This document shows positions 34,982-43,795 of a stretch of DNA of 64,000 bases, in pieces. Location: the NCBI GenBank assembly GCA_018267705.1, contig JAFDXX010000004.1, positions 62,001 through 126,000 on the forward strand, given 5' to 3'. The DNA is from Bacteroidota bacterium. Lineage in GTDB: Bacteria; Bacteroidota; Bacteroidia; Chitinophagales; Chitinophagaceae. Both the position numbers and the translations under genes were made by a program. The first letter of the stretch is position 1. Each line of letters opens with the position of its first letter. The notes beneath the pieces are model-generated. The model was not told the DNA's origin, ran no database searches, and saw only the letters and a program-made list of their open reading frames with translations.

Positions 34982-35839
34982 TTATAACGTTGCTTTCAAA
35001 CTTAAATCTACACTTTGTGCCTGATGTATTAAACCCCCAACGCTAATATAATCAACACCTGTTGCTGCATATTCTTTTATGTTTTCTATATTAATACCTC
35101 CACTTGCTTCGGTTTCAAATTTTTTATTAATTATTTGTAGTGCTTCGGTAATTTGTTGCGGTGTAAAATTATCCAGCATTATTCTAAAAACCTTTCCTGT
35201 GGCTGTTTTACAAATTGTTTGTACATCATTTATGTTTCTGGCTTCTACTTCAATTTTTAAAGAAATATTTTTTGTTGTAATATAATTATAAGCTTTATTA
35301 ATGGCGTTTTCAATACCACCGCAATAATCAATATGGTTATCTTTTAACATAATCATATCATACAATCCAAATCTGTGATTAATGCCTCCACCAATTTTTA
35401 CGGCTTCTTTTTCAAGTAACCGAAAGTTGGGTGTTGTTTTTCTGGTATCGAGCAATTTTGTTGTATAACCTTTTATTTTTTCTATGTATTGATGTGTAAG
35501 TGTGGCAATACCACTCATGCGTTGCATACAGTTTAATACCAATCTTTCACATTGCAATATGGTGTGAATGTTTGCTTCCACTTCAAAAGCAATATCGCCA
35601 TATTGTACTTCATCTCCATCTTTTTTAAATGTGGTAAATATTGCAGAGGGTTCAACGTGATTAAATATTTTTTCTGCAACTGTAACACCTGCTAAAATGC
35701 AAGGTTGTTTTATTTTTAAAGCGGCTTTCCCTTTTTTGTTTGCATCAATACAACTTAAGGTGCTGTGGTCTCCATTACCAATATCTTCTTTTAACGCATT
35801 CGTTATTAATGTTGCTAATTTGCTATCAAAATCTTTCAT
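34982..35839 (-). CDS. nadC: nicotinate-nucleotide diphosphorylase (carboxylating)
   Basis: Quinolinate phosphoribosyltransferase of NAD synthesis, 285 residues. Characteristic segments: EDIGNGDHST near the N-terminus, CERLVLNCMQRMSGIATLT, TRKTTPNFRLLEKEAVKIGG, HRFGLYDMIMLKDNHI with the substrate-binding His/Arg/Lys, and EASGGINIENIKEYAATGVD. It heads the minus-strand run through gldFG to murF-alr. A strong terminator of the gene upstream lies in the 76-bp gap before it, so the nadC promoter must be within or close to that gap. Confidence 0.95.
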   Translation of the reverse strand: MKDFDSKLATLITNALKEDIGNGDHSTLSCIDANKKGKAALKIKQPCILAGVTVAEKIFNHVEPSAIFTTFKKDGDEVQYGDIAFEVEANIHTILQCERLVLNCMQRMSGIATLTHQYIEKIKGYTTKLLDTRKTTPNFRLLEKEAVKIGGGINHRFGLYDMIMLKDNHIDYCGGIENAINKAYNYITTKNISLKIEVEARNINDVQTICKTATGKVFRIMLDNFTPQQITEALQIINKKFETEASGGINIENIKEYAATGVDYISVGGLIHQAQSVDLSLKATL

Positions 35840-35860
35840 TTTATAAAATTGAATGTAAAA

Positions 35861-35893
35861 ATAAAAAAGAGCTTCGTTTTAGAGAAGCTCTTT
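35861..35893 (-). terminator. Terminator of the DUF4783 gene
   Basis: A ten-base-pair perfect stem (35866-35875 with 35884-35893; sequence AAAGAGCTTC and its complement) over an 8-nt loop. Read on the minus strand it is followed by a run of T, as expected for a factor-independent terminator. Confidence 0.75.
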
Positions 35894-35915
35894 CTTTTAC
35901 TTAAAAAACAATCAA

Positions 35916-36311
35916 CTAATTAATTCTTATAGAAGTAATTACGTGTTTACTATCCTTATTTTTTAATAATAGTGTTATGTTATACGTTTTTGTTTGACCG
36001 GTTAATTTCCCTGCCATATACATAATATGGCCCGCTTCTCTTTGTGAGGCTAATTCAAAACCTTTTATGCCGTTTTCTTCATAAAAATTTTTCAAAGCAA
36101 TACCTGCTTGGCTTTTGCTTATATCTTTAATTTCAGTTTTACCGGGTAAGGTTAAATCTATTAAATTTTCAAAGTAATTAGAAATGGTGGTTACATTGGC
36201 TTGTTTAAAAGCATTAATAATATCATTCGTATCACTTTGGGCATTAGCTTTAAAGGTTAAAAGCGTAAAACCAATTGCTAAAAGTGAAATAATCTTTCTC
36301 ATTTTTTTCAT
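35916..36311 (-). CDS. secreted DUF4783 protein
   Basis: 131-residue exported protein of the Bacteroidota DUF4783 family. Signal peptide about 1-25 (ending FKANAQ), then an NTF2-like pattern: DIINAFKQANVTTISNYFENLIDL, KSQAGIALKNFYEENGIKGF and a C-terminal strand pair (YNITLLLKNKD, HVITSIRIN). Function is unknown. The frame also opens at a TTG at 36323; I chose the ATG at 36311, and an ATG three codons later is also possible. A strong terminator follows. Confidence 0.82.
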   Translation of the reverse strand: MKKMRKIISLLAIGFTLLTFKANAQSDTNDIINAFKQANVTTISNYFENLIDLTLPGKTEIKDISKSQAGIALKNFYEENGIKGFELASQREAGHIMYMAGKLTGQTKTYNITLLLKNKDSKHVITSIRIN

Positions 36312-36367
36312 TTTATTTAACAAGGGCTAAAAGTATGCCAAATTGAATATTGTTAAAAATAGTATGA

Positions 36368-36397
36368 TTGAATGAAATAACAAATACTGTAGTTTTA
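36368..36397 (+). promoter_or_regulatory. Possible gpmI promoter, very close to the start codon
   Basis: TTG (36368-36370), 19-bp spacer, TAGTTTTA (36390-36397). The last base is only 4 bp before the ATG at 36402, so transcription would begin at or next to the start codon, giving a leaderless message. It may instead be a chance match. Confidence 0.3.
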
Positions 36398-36401
36398 CGG
36401 C

Positions 36402-37925
36402 ATGAGCAAAAAAGCATTTTTAATAATTATGGATGGATGGGGTTTGGGCAATAAAAAATCTGCCGATGCCATTCAAAATTCAAGCACACCATTTGTTTCT
36501 TCATTATATAACAAATATCCGCATACTACGTTAGTGGCTTGTGGAGAAGCAGTAGGTTTGCCTGATGGTCAAATGGGCAATAGTGAAGTAGGCCATTTAA
36601 ATTTAGGTGCAGGAAGAGTTGTATATCAAGAACTGCAACGAATAAATGTTGCCATTAAAGATGGAAGTTTTGCAAAAAACGAACATTTATTAAACACCAT
36701 TCAATATGCAAAAAAGAATAATAAACCATTGCATTTAATGGGGTTAGTAAGTAATGGCGGTGTTCACTCTCACATTAATCACTTAAAAGAAATTATTAAT
36801 GTATGTACAACGCAGGGTTTAAGCAATGTGTTTATTCATGCATTTACCGATGGCAGAGATTGTGACCCTAAAAGCGGTTTGAATTTTATAAAAGATTTGC
36901 AAGAGTATTTAAAACAAAAAACAGGAACTATTGCAACCATAACCGGAAGATATTATGCAATGGATAGAGATAACCGTTGGGAAAGAATTAAACTGGCTTA
37001 CGATGCATTGGTACACGGTATAGGAGAGCAGAGCACTGATTTAATTAAATCTGTTGAAACATCATATACAAATGGTGTTACCGATGAATTTATTAAACCA
37101 ATTATTAATGCATCAATCTCCAATCAAGCATCGTTAATTAAAGAAAACGATGCCGTTATATGTTTTAATTTTAGAACAGACCGTTGCAGAGAAATAACAC
37201 ATGTTTTAACACAAGAAGATCATCCAGAACAAAACATGTACAAAATGAATTTATATTATACTACCATGACGGAGTATGATAAAACATTTAAAAATGTACA
37301 AGTAGTTTTTGAAAATGATAATTTAAACAATACATTAGGAGAAGTAATTGCCAATGCAGGGAAAAAACAAATACGCATTGCCGAAACAGAAAAATATCCG
37401 CATGTAACTTTCTTTTTTAGTGGAGGAAGAGAAAAAGAATTTAACGGTGAAACAAGATTATTAGTACCCTCTCCTAAAGTAGCTACTTATGATTTACAAC
37501 CCGAAATGAGTGCTTTAGAGATTACTGATAAATTATTACCCGAAATTGAAAAAGGAAATGCAGATTTTATTTGTTTAAACTTTGCAAATACAGATATGGT
37601 AGGCCATACAGGCGTTTTTAGTGCAGTAGTAAAAGCTGTTGAAACGGTTGATAAATGTGTAGAAAAAATAATAACAGCAGCTTTAAAACAAGACTATATT
37701 ATTTTCTTAACTGCGGATCATGGCAATGCAGATTATATGATAAATGAAGATGGCAGCCCTAATACACAACATTCATTAAACTTAGTTCCGTTATTTGTAA
37801 TAGATAATCATTGGCATGGAACAGTAAATACAGGAAAATTAGGAGATATTGCTCCAAGTATTTTACATGCTATGCATATACCTATACCTAAAGAAATGAC
37901 AGGCAATATTTTGATAAACCCTTAA
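36402..37925 (+). CDS. gpmI: 2,3-bisphosphoglycerate-independent phosphoglycerate mutase
   Basis: Glycolytic enzyme interconverting 3- and 2-phosphoglycerate, 507 residues, alkaline-phosphatase superfamily with two manganese ions. Visible: MDGWGLG with metal ligand Asp11, catalytic Ser61 in GQMGNSEVGHLNLGAG, FTDGRDCDPKSG, ITGRYYAMDRDNRWERIK, NFRTDRCREIT, and the C-terminal metal site NTDMVGHTG and TADHGNAD. First gene of a short plus-strand run (haem-binding protein 9 bp on, then DUF2200 and engB). Confidence 0.97.
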   Translation: MSKKAFLIIMDGWGLGNKKSADAIQNSSTPFVSSLYNKYPHTTLVACGEAVGLPDGQMGNSEVGHLNLGAGRVVYQELQRINVAIKDGSFAKNEHLLNTIQYAKKNNKPLHLMGLVSNGGVHSHINHLKEIINVCTTQGLSNVFIHAFTDGRDCDPKSGLNFIKDLQEYLKQKTGTIATITGRYYAMDRDNRWERIKLAYDALVHGIGEQSTDLIKSVETSYTNGVTDEFIKPIINASISNQASLIKENDAVICFNFRTDRCREITHVLTQEDHPEQNMYKMNLYYTTMTEYDKTFKNVQVVFENDNLNNTLGEVIANAGKKQIRIAETEKYPHVTFFFSGGREKEFNGETRLLVPSPKVATYDLQPEMSALEITDKLLPEIEKGNADFICLNFANTDMVGHTGVFSAVVKAVETVDKCVEKIITAALKQDYIIFLTADHGNADYMINEDGSPNTQHSLNLVPLFVIDNHWHGTVNTGKLGDIAPSILHAMHIPIPKEMTGNILINP

Positions 37926-37934
37926 ACATATATT

Positions 37935-38426
37935 ATGATTAAAAAAATTCTAATTGTATTTATTGTTGCATTTGTAATTATTCAATTTTTTCGTCCTAAA
38001 AAAAATATTGCAGCCGGCGAGCAACCCAATCATATAAGTAAATTATACAATGTGCCGGATAGTGTAAAAACTATTTTCACAAAAGCTTGTAACGATTGTC
38101 ATAGCAACAATACAAACTACCCTTGGTACAATAATATTCAGCCGGTTGCTTGGTGGTTAAACAAACATGTGATAGATGGTAAACGCCATTTTAATGTTGA
38201 TGAATTTTCAACATATAGTATTGCCAAACAATATAAAAAAATGAAAGAATGTATTGATGAATTGAAAGAAGGAGAAATGCCTTTAACTTCTTATACTTTA
38301 ATACATAGAGACGCTATATTAAACAATGCAGAAAAACAAACTTTAATTAATTGGTGCACAAGCATAAGAGATTCTTTAAAAGCAAAATACCCTGCCGATA
38401 GTTTGGTAATGCCTAAAAGAAAATAA
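37935..38426 (+). CDS. membrane-anchored haem-binding protein
   Basis: 163-residue protein with an N-terminal membrane anchor (about 3-19) and a haem-binding domain of the Haem_bd type (PF14376). CNDCH at residues 52-56 is a c-type haem attachment site; [17 protein letters not shown] and [14 protein letters not shown] after it are characteristic of this family. It probably sits on the periplasmic face; the electron partner is unknown. It is 9 bp after gpmI and 8 bp before the DUF2200 gene. Confidence 0.85.
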   Translation: MIKKILIVFIVAFVIIQFFRPKKNIAAGEQPNHISKLYNVPDSVKTIFTKACNDCHSNNTNYPWYNNIQPVAWWLNKHVIDGKRHFNVDEFSTYSIAKQYKKMKECIDELKEGEMPLTSYTLIHRDAILNNAEKQTLINWCTSIRDSLKAKYPADSLVMPKRK

Positions 38427-38434
38427 TTATTGAT

Positions 38435-38785
38435 ATGAATAAGGAAAGAGTTTATGCACTTTTATTCTCAAGTGTTTATCCTTTATACATTAAAAAAGCC
38501 GAAACAAAAGGGCGTACAAAAGAAGAAGTGGATACTATTATATTTTGGCTAACCGGTTATAATAAAAATACACTGCAGCAACAAATTGATAAGAAAAACA
38601 ATTTCCAAACTTTTTTTGCTGAAGCACCCAAAATAAATCCGAATGCGGTAAAAATAACCGGTATAATTTGCGGTTATCGTATAGAAGAAATTGAAGATGA
38701 ACTTATCAAAAAAATACGCTACTTAGATAAACTGGTAGATGAGTTGGCTAAAGGAAAGAAAATGGAAAAAATTTTGAGAACATAA
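38435..38785 (+). CDS. DUF2200 family protein
   Basis: 116-residue cytoplasmic protein. The sequence [34 protein letters not shown] and [25 protein letters not shown] is typical of DUF2200, a family with no established biochemical function. It ends in a lysine-rich tail ([15 protein letters not shown]). Tightly packed between the haem-binding protein gene and engB, so probably co-transcribed. Confidence 0.85.
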   Translation: MNKERVYALLFSSVYPLYIKKAETKGRTKEEVDTIIFWLTGYNKNTLQQQIDKKNNFQTFFAEAPKINPNAVKITGIICGYRIEEIEDELIKKIRYLDKLVDELAKGKKMEKILRT

Positions 38786-38810
38786 AATTTTTCACAACCA
38801 CTATAATTAC

Positions 38811-39404
38811 ATGCAAATAAAATCTGCTAAATATTTAATATCATCACCATCATTTGATAAATGCCCCAAACCCGATAAACCTGAGTATGCTTTTATTGGC
38901 AGAAGCAATGTTGGCAAATCATCACTCATTAATATGTTGGTGAATCAAAAAAATTTAGCCAAAACATCGGCACAGCCGGGTAAAACACAGCTTATTAATC
39001 ACTTTATTGTAAACGATAATTTTTATATAGTTGATTTGCCGGGTTATGGTTATGCAAAAGTTTCGCAAAGCAGCAGAAGAAGATGGGAACAAATGATTGA
39101 AAACTATTTGCGTAAAAGAGAAAATTTAATAAATGTTTTTGTGTTAATTGATAGTAGACACGAACCTCAGAAAATTGATTTAGAATTTGTAAATCAATTA
39201 GGAAAATGGAATGTTCCTTTTGCTTTAGCATTTACAAAAGCTGATAAAGAAAAACCCGGAGCTGTTCAACGCCATGTAAAGAATTTTTTAGATGCAATGC
39301 GTGAAGAGTGGGAATTTTTACCGCAAGTTTTTATAACTAGTGCCGAGAAAAAAAACGGGAAAGATGAATTGTTGGCATTTATACATGAGCATCAACAATT
39401 ATAA
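38811..39404 (+). CDS. engB: ribosome biogenesis GTPase EngB/YsxC
   Basis: 197-residue GTPase needed for large ribosomal subunit assembly. G1 motif GRSNVGKS at 30-37, G3 region VDLPGYGYAK, G4 TKAD, and the family-specific TSAQPGKTQLINHF switch region. The C-terminal FITSAEKKNGKDELLAFI provides G5. Its last 6 bp overlap the end of the convergent MutS-like gene, so there is no room for a terminator between them. Confidence 0.95.
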   Translation: MQIKSAKYLISSPSFDKCPKPDKPEYAFIGRSNVGKSSLINMLVNQKNLAKTSAQPGKTQLINHFIVNDNFYIVDLPGYGYAKVSQSSRRRWEQMIENYLRKRENLINVFVLIDSRHEPQKIDLEFVNQLGKWNVPFALAFTKADKEKPGAVQRHVKNFLDAMREEWEFLPQVFITSAEKKNGKDELLAFIHEHQQL

Positions 39405-40712
39405 TTTTTCTAACATATCAACAACACCTTCTTTCTTTAAAATTAAATATCCTAATCTGTCATTACTTATTCCTTCTTTTAATTGATAACTAAATTCCAA
39501 TTCATCGTTTTTAATGTTAGTCTCAAAATATCTAAACTGAATATTGTTGTATTGTTTTAAATCATCTCCAATTTCATATAAATGTGTAGATAGAATAAAT
39601 AATGCGTTTTTCATTTTTCGTAAACCTTCAATTACAGTTGTGCTGCACTTCATAGCATCTTGTACGTTCGTTCCTTTAAAAAGTTCATCAATAAGTATTA
39701 ACCATTTTTTCCCGTCATTAATTTTATTAACGGTTTTTTTAATGCGTTGTACTTCGTTAAAAAAATAGCTTTCTCCTTTTAAAATATTATCAAAAACATG
39801 AATATTACTTAATAAGCCATCAAACAAACTTAATTGCATTTGTTGTGCAGGTACACTCATTCCTATATGAGCTAAATAAACTGCAATACCTATTGCTTTA
39901 ATAAAAGTACTTTTTCCTGCCATGTTTGCCCCGGTAAGAAATAAAAAATTTTCATTTTGATTTAATGAAACATCATAAGCAACGGGTATTGTTAATTGCA
40001 AGTGGTATAAGGCTTTTGCGTTAATATATGGTTGGTTGCTGTTGGTAATTTCTGGAAAAGAAAAATTGTAAGTAATAGAAGATTTTGCCAAACTTAAATA
40101 TGCATCTAATTTGTAATAAATATCTATTAATTCGTTTATTTCATTTTGAAAATGAAAACGTAAATAATTCCCGAAATACAATACTTCTGTTGGTGATAAT
40201 TTTTTTATGTTAGCATGTTGTAATATTTTTTTAACAAAAGAATGTTGCAGTAAAATATTAATACGTTGCAGCCATGTTTGTAGTTGTTGGCTTTCGGTAG
40301 TATTTATTAATGTAAGTATTTCATAAAACCCTTTAAAAAAAGAGCAAATATGTTCAACCGAATATTTTGTAATAGAATAATCTCCTGAATTAACAAGCCT
40401 ATAATAATAACTGCTTATTAATGTTGGCTGAGATGGATAAAGTGAAATTTGTGTATCAAAATAACGCTCTATTACCATAATGGTTCCGTTGGTAATAGTT
40501 GTAGGCCAATTGTTTGATACATTAATTAATTGTTTAATAAGCAATTGAGTATCGTTTATTTCATCAAGCTTTTTAAACGGCTTACCTAAAATATATTTTA
40601 AGTACTCTCTGCCGCCATTGGTTTGTGTACAGTTTAAATGATGAAAAACAGATTGTTCTTCATCGTGATGAAATATAGAAAGGTCTTGTAAAGTAGTTTT
40701 ATCTATTTGCAT
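39399..40712 (-). CDS. short MutS-family ATPase lacking the mismatch-recognition domain
   Basis: 437-residue protein with the MutS lever-like helical part (about 20-230) and a C-terminal ABC-type ATPase domain: Walker A TGANMAGKST at 260-269 and Walker B LILIDELFKGTN with Asp341 and Glu342. Full MutS is about 850 residues and begins with the DNA mismatch-binding domain, which is absent; the Smr domain of MutS2 is also absent. Such short MutS-like proteins are frequent in Bacteroidota and their role is unclear. 24 bp downstream of pyrC on the same strand. Confidence 0.85.
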   Translation of the reverse strand: MQIDKTTLQDLSIFHHDEEQSVFHHLNCTQTNGGREYLKYILGKPFKKLDEINDTQLLIKQLINVSNNWPTTITNGTIMVIERYFDTQISLYPSQPTLISSYYYRLVNSGDYSITKYSVEHICSFFKGFYEILTLINTTESQQLQTWLQRINILLQHSFVKKILQHANIKKLSPTEVLYFGNYLRFHFQNEINELIDIYYKLDAYLSLAKSSITYNFSFPEITNSNQPYINAKALYHLQLTIPVAYDVSLNQNENFLFLTGANMAGKSTFIKAIGIAVYLAHIGMSVPAQQMQLSLFDGLLSNIHVFDNILKGESYFFNEVQRIKKTVNKINDGKKWLILIDELFKGTNVQDAMKCSTTVIEGLRKMKNALFILSTHLYEIGDDLKQYNNIQFRYFETNIKNDELEFSYQLKEGISNDRLGYLILKKEGVVDMLEKL

Positions 40713-40736
40713 TAAGGTTGTATATGTTTTGGTAAT

Positions 40737-42077
40737 TTATCTATCAAACTTCAAACGCATTCCTTTATAAGATTCATTAAAGGTGCCATTTTCATAAATT
40801 AAATTTCCATTTACAAATGTGTGTGTAATACTTGCCGGAAAAGTAAAATTTTCTAAAGGGCTCCATTCGCACTTGTATAAAATATTTTTTTTACTTACGG
40901 TATAAGAAGTGTGCATATCAACCAAAACTAAATCGGCATAGTAACCTTCTTTTATATAACCTCGTTCTTTAATTTGAAAACAATCGGCAACGGCGTGGCT
41001 CATTTTTTCTACAACTTTTTCTATAGAAATTTTTCCTTCTTGCACATAATATAGCATTAATTGTAAAGAATGTTGCACTAAAGGTAAGCCTGCATGTGCT
41101 TTTTCGTACGATTCGTTTTTCTCGGCAAATGTATGTGGGGCGTGGTCTGTAGCAATTACATCTAATCTGTCATCTAACAAAGCATTCCATAAAGCTGTTT
41201 TATTGTTGGCAGATTTTATAGCAGGGTTGCATTTAATAAAATTACCTTTTTCGGCATAATCATCAGCAGTAAAATGTAAATGATGCACACACACTTCGGC
41301 AGTTATTCTTTTATCTTTTAAAGGAAACATATTGCCAAATAATTGTAATTCTTTTTCGGTTGAGATATGCAAAATATGTAAACGTGTATTATATTTTTTT
41401 GCAAATTGAATAGCTTTAAAAGAAGATTCAAAACATACTTCTTCATTTCTAATAATTGGATGATCTGCTGCCGTTAAAACAGATTTTTTTTGCTTTATTT
41501 TTTCTAAGTTTTTTTTAATTAAACTTTCTTCTTCACAGTGGGTAGCAATTAATAATTCACTTCCTGCAAAAATTTTATCTAAACTTAATGGGTTATCAAC
41601 CAATAAATTTCCTGTTGAAGAGCCCATAAAAATTTTCACGCCGCATACATCATTTTTCTTTTCATTTGTTTGCATTACTTCATCGTAATTATTGTTACTT
41701 GCTCCAATATAAAAAGAGTAATTGGCTATTGAATTTTGTTGAGCAATACTGTATTTTTTTTCTAATAATTCTTGTGTAAGTGCTGCCGGTATTGTATTGG
41801 GCATTTCCATAAAACTTGTTGTGCCACCTGCTACTGCTGCTTTTGCTTCGGTATAAATAGTTGCTTTATGTGTTAAACCCGGCTCACGAAAATGTACCTG
41901 ATCATCAATTACACCGGGTAATAAAAATTTATTATTAGCAATAATTTCAATTGCATTTTCTTTTGGTTGAATTAACGGTGCAATTTTTTCTATTTTTTCA
42001 TTTTTTATTAAAACATCTGCATATGTTTTTTTGCCTTCATTTATAATACAGGCATCTTTTATTAGGTAAACAGGCAT
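40737..42077 (-). CDS. pyrC: dihydroorotase
   Basis: Pyrimidine synthesis enzyme closing carbamoyl-aspartate to dihydroorotate; 446 residues, amidohydrolase fold. The metal-site motif reads VIDDQVHFREPG, so the first His of the usual HxH is Gln, a form I recall in other Bacteroidota dihydroorotases. Other motifs: FMEMPNT, CGVKIFMGSSTGN with the bridging Lys, THCEE, HILHIST, and DVIATDHAPH with the catalytic Asp. Reassignment to a related hydantoinase-like protein is possible but less likely. Its ATG lies 38 bp from the divergent outer-membrane protein gene. Confidence 0.88.
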   Translation of the reverse strand: MPVYLIKDACIINEGKKTYADVLIKNEKIEKIAPLIQPKENAIEIIANNKFLLPGVIDDQVHFREPGLTHKATIYTEAKAAVAGGTTSFMEMPNTIPAALTQELLEKKYSIAQQNSIANYSFYIGASNNNYDEVMQTNEKKNDVCGVKIFMGSSTGNLLVDNPLSLDKIFAGSELLIATHCEEESLIKKNLEKIKQKKSVLTAADHPIIRNEEVCFESSFKAIQFAKKYNTRLHILHISTEKELQLFGNMFPLKDKRITAEVCVHHLHFTADDYAEKGNFIKCNPAIKSANNKTALWNALLDDRLDVIATDHAPHTFAEKNESYEKAHAGLPLVQHSLQLMLYYVQEGKISIEKVVEKMSHAVADCFQIKERGYIKEGYYADLVLVDMHTSYTVSKKNILYKCEWSPLENFTFPASITHTFVNGNLIYENGTFNESYKGMRLKFDR

Positions 42078-42084
42078 CTTATTG

Positions 42085-42092
42085 TATTTTTG
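42085..42092 (+). promoter_or_regulatory. Possible -7 element of the Wzi/RemB-like gene
   Basis: TATTTTTG is an exact TAnnTTTG element, 23 bp before the ATG at 42116, in the 38-bp divergent gap next to pyrC. No TTG at the right distance upstream. Confidence 0.35.
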
Positions 42093-42115
42093 AAAAAACT
42101 ATAATAAGCAAGATT

Positions 42116-43795
42116 ATGAAATGTTTACGTTTAGCAATAGTATTTCTTTTAGTAATGGGTATAAAAAGTGCGTGGGCACAATCAGACTTTATAATGCTTG
42201 GCAGCAGGCAGTATGATGTTTTAAACAGATTGGAAATAAAACTTCGTAAAGATTCTATATTAAATTTTTCTGCAGTAAAACCGTATGATAGAAAGGCTGT
42301 AACCGAGCGTTTACAGTACATTCAACAATTATCCAATGAGGGTAAAATTGAATTAAGTAAAGTAGATAAATACAATTTAGACATTGTTTTGAAAGATAAT
42401 TTTGAGTGGAGAAATGGTTTTGCAGATTCATCCTTACGTTTCAGTTCATTATTCAAAAAATCAATTTGGAGCCATCCTCCATATATAGGTTTAAAGCAAG
42501 GTGATTTTTCAGCGTATGTATATCCGTTGGTAAACATTTCTTTAGGAAAAGATAATAATGTTACAAACGATTTATTTAATAATCAACGCGGTATTGGTAT
42601 TAGAGGAACTTTTACAAAAGGAGTTGGTTATTATACTTATTTAACTACGCATCAAGAAAGAGATCCTTTATATGTTCAGCAATTTGAACAAAAATATAGT
42701 GCAGTACCAGGAGCAGGTTATTATAAAAATTTTTCATCAGATGGGTATGATTATTTTGATGCAAGAGGAGGCTTAATGATTAATGCTTCTAAAGGAATTG
42801 ATTTACAATTTGCTTACGATAAAGTTTTTATTGGAAACGGATACAGAAGTTTAATACTTAGTGATTTTAGTAATAGCATGCTGTTTTTAAAAGCTAATTT
42901 CAGATTTTGGAAGTTGAACTATTATAATTTATTTAGTGAATTAACTTCTACTTTTCAAAGAGGCCCCGACTTTTTGCGTCCTAAAAAATATATGGCTTTT
43001 CACATGTTAGAATATAACACCAAGTCGTTTTCAATTGGAATATTTGAAGATATAATGTTTGGTAGAAGTGGTGGCTTTGAATTAGGATATTTAAATCCAT
43101 TAATTTTTTATAGAGCAATGGAGCAACAAGAGGGTAGTCCCGATAAAGTAACATTAGGTGCTAATATTAAAACCAATGCTTTTAAAAATACTCAATTTTA
43201 TTCTCAAATTATTATAAATGAATTTGTAATGAGCGAGGTTTTGCATTATAGTCGTGGATATTATTCAAATAAACAAGCATTACAATTGGGTGTAAAAAGA
43301 ATTGATTTATTTGGCATTAAAAATTTAGACTTACAAGTTGAGGCAAATTTTATAAGACCATTTGTTTATCAGCATTACGATACGGTAGGCTCGTTTACAC
43401 ACTATAATCAACCTTTAGCCCATCCAATGGGTGCTAATTTGAGAGAGTTTATTGGTATACTAAAATATCAACCGGCTAATAAACTTTCATTTGAAGCAAA
43501 AGTTATATATAACGAACAAGGTTTAGATTCTGCAGGAGCTAATTTTGGTGCTAATCCATTTCGTTTTTATACTGATAGATTAAGAGATTACGGTTATAAA
43601 ATTGGTAGTGGTATATTGGCGAAAAATTTATTTCTAAGTGGTACAATAACTTATGAAGTTTCACCTAATGTTTTCTTAGATTTAAATGCGATTATTAGAA
43701 AATATAAACGTGCAGATGTTGCAACCAGTTTTGATTCTAACATCTTCAATGCTTCTTTAAGAATTAATTTGGGAAGAAGGGAGTTTGATTTTTAA
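42116..43795 (+). CDS. outer-membrane beta-barrel protein, Wzi/RemB-like
   Basis: 559-residue exported protein with a signal peptide (about 1-22, ending SAWAQ) and many alternating strands, ending in RINLGRREFDF with a terminal aromatic residue as in outer-membrane barrels. The region around residues 300-380 (KYMAFHMLEYNTKSFSIGIF, SGGFELGYLNPLIFYRAMEQ) resembles the capsule-assembly Wzi group, which in gliding Bacteroidota includes the surface protein RemB. I cannot decide between surface-polysaccharide attachment and a motility-related role. The last four bases overlap the end of convergent porT. Confidence 0.7.
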   Translation: MKCLRLAIVFLLVMGIKSAWAQSDFIMLGSRQYDVLNRLEIKLRKDSILNFSAVKPYDRKAVTERLQYIQQLSNEGKIELSKVDKYNLDIVLKDNFEWRNGFADSSLRFSSLFKKSIWSHPPYIGLKQGDFSAYVYPLVNISLGKDNNVTNDLFNNQRGIGIRGTFTKGVGYYTYLTTHQERDPLYVQQFEQKYSAVPGAGYYKNFSSDGYDYFDARGGLMINASKGIDLQFAYDKVFIGNGYRSLILSDFSNSMLFLKANFRFWKLNYYNLFSELTSTFQRGPDFLRPKKYMAFHMLEYNTKSFSIGIFEDIMFGRSGGFELGYLNPLIFYRAMEQQEGSPDKVTLGANIKTNAFKNTQFYSQIIINEFVMSEVLHYSRGYYSNKQALQLGVKRIDLFGIKNLDLQVEANFIRPFVYQHYDTVGSFTHYNQPLAHPMGANLREFIGILKYQPANKLSFEAKVIYNEQGLDSAGANFGANPFRFYTDRLRDYGYKIGSGILAKNLFLSGTITYEVSPNVFLDLNAIIRKYKRADVATSFDSNIFNASLRINLGRREFDF

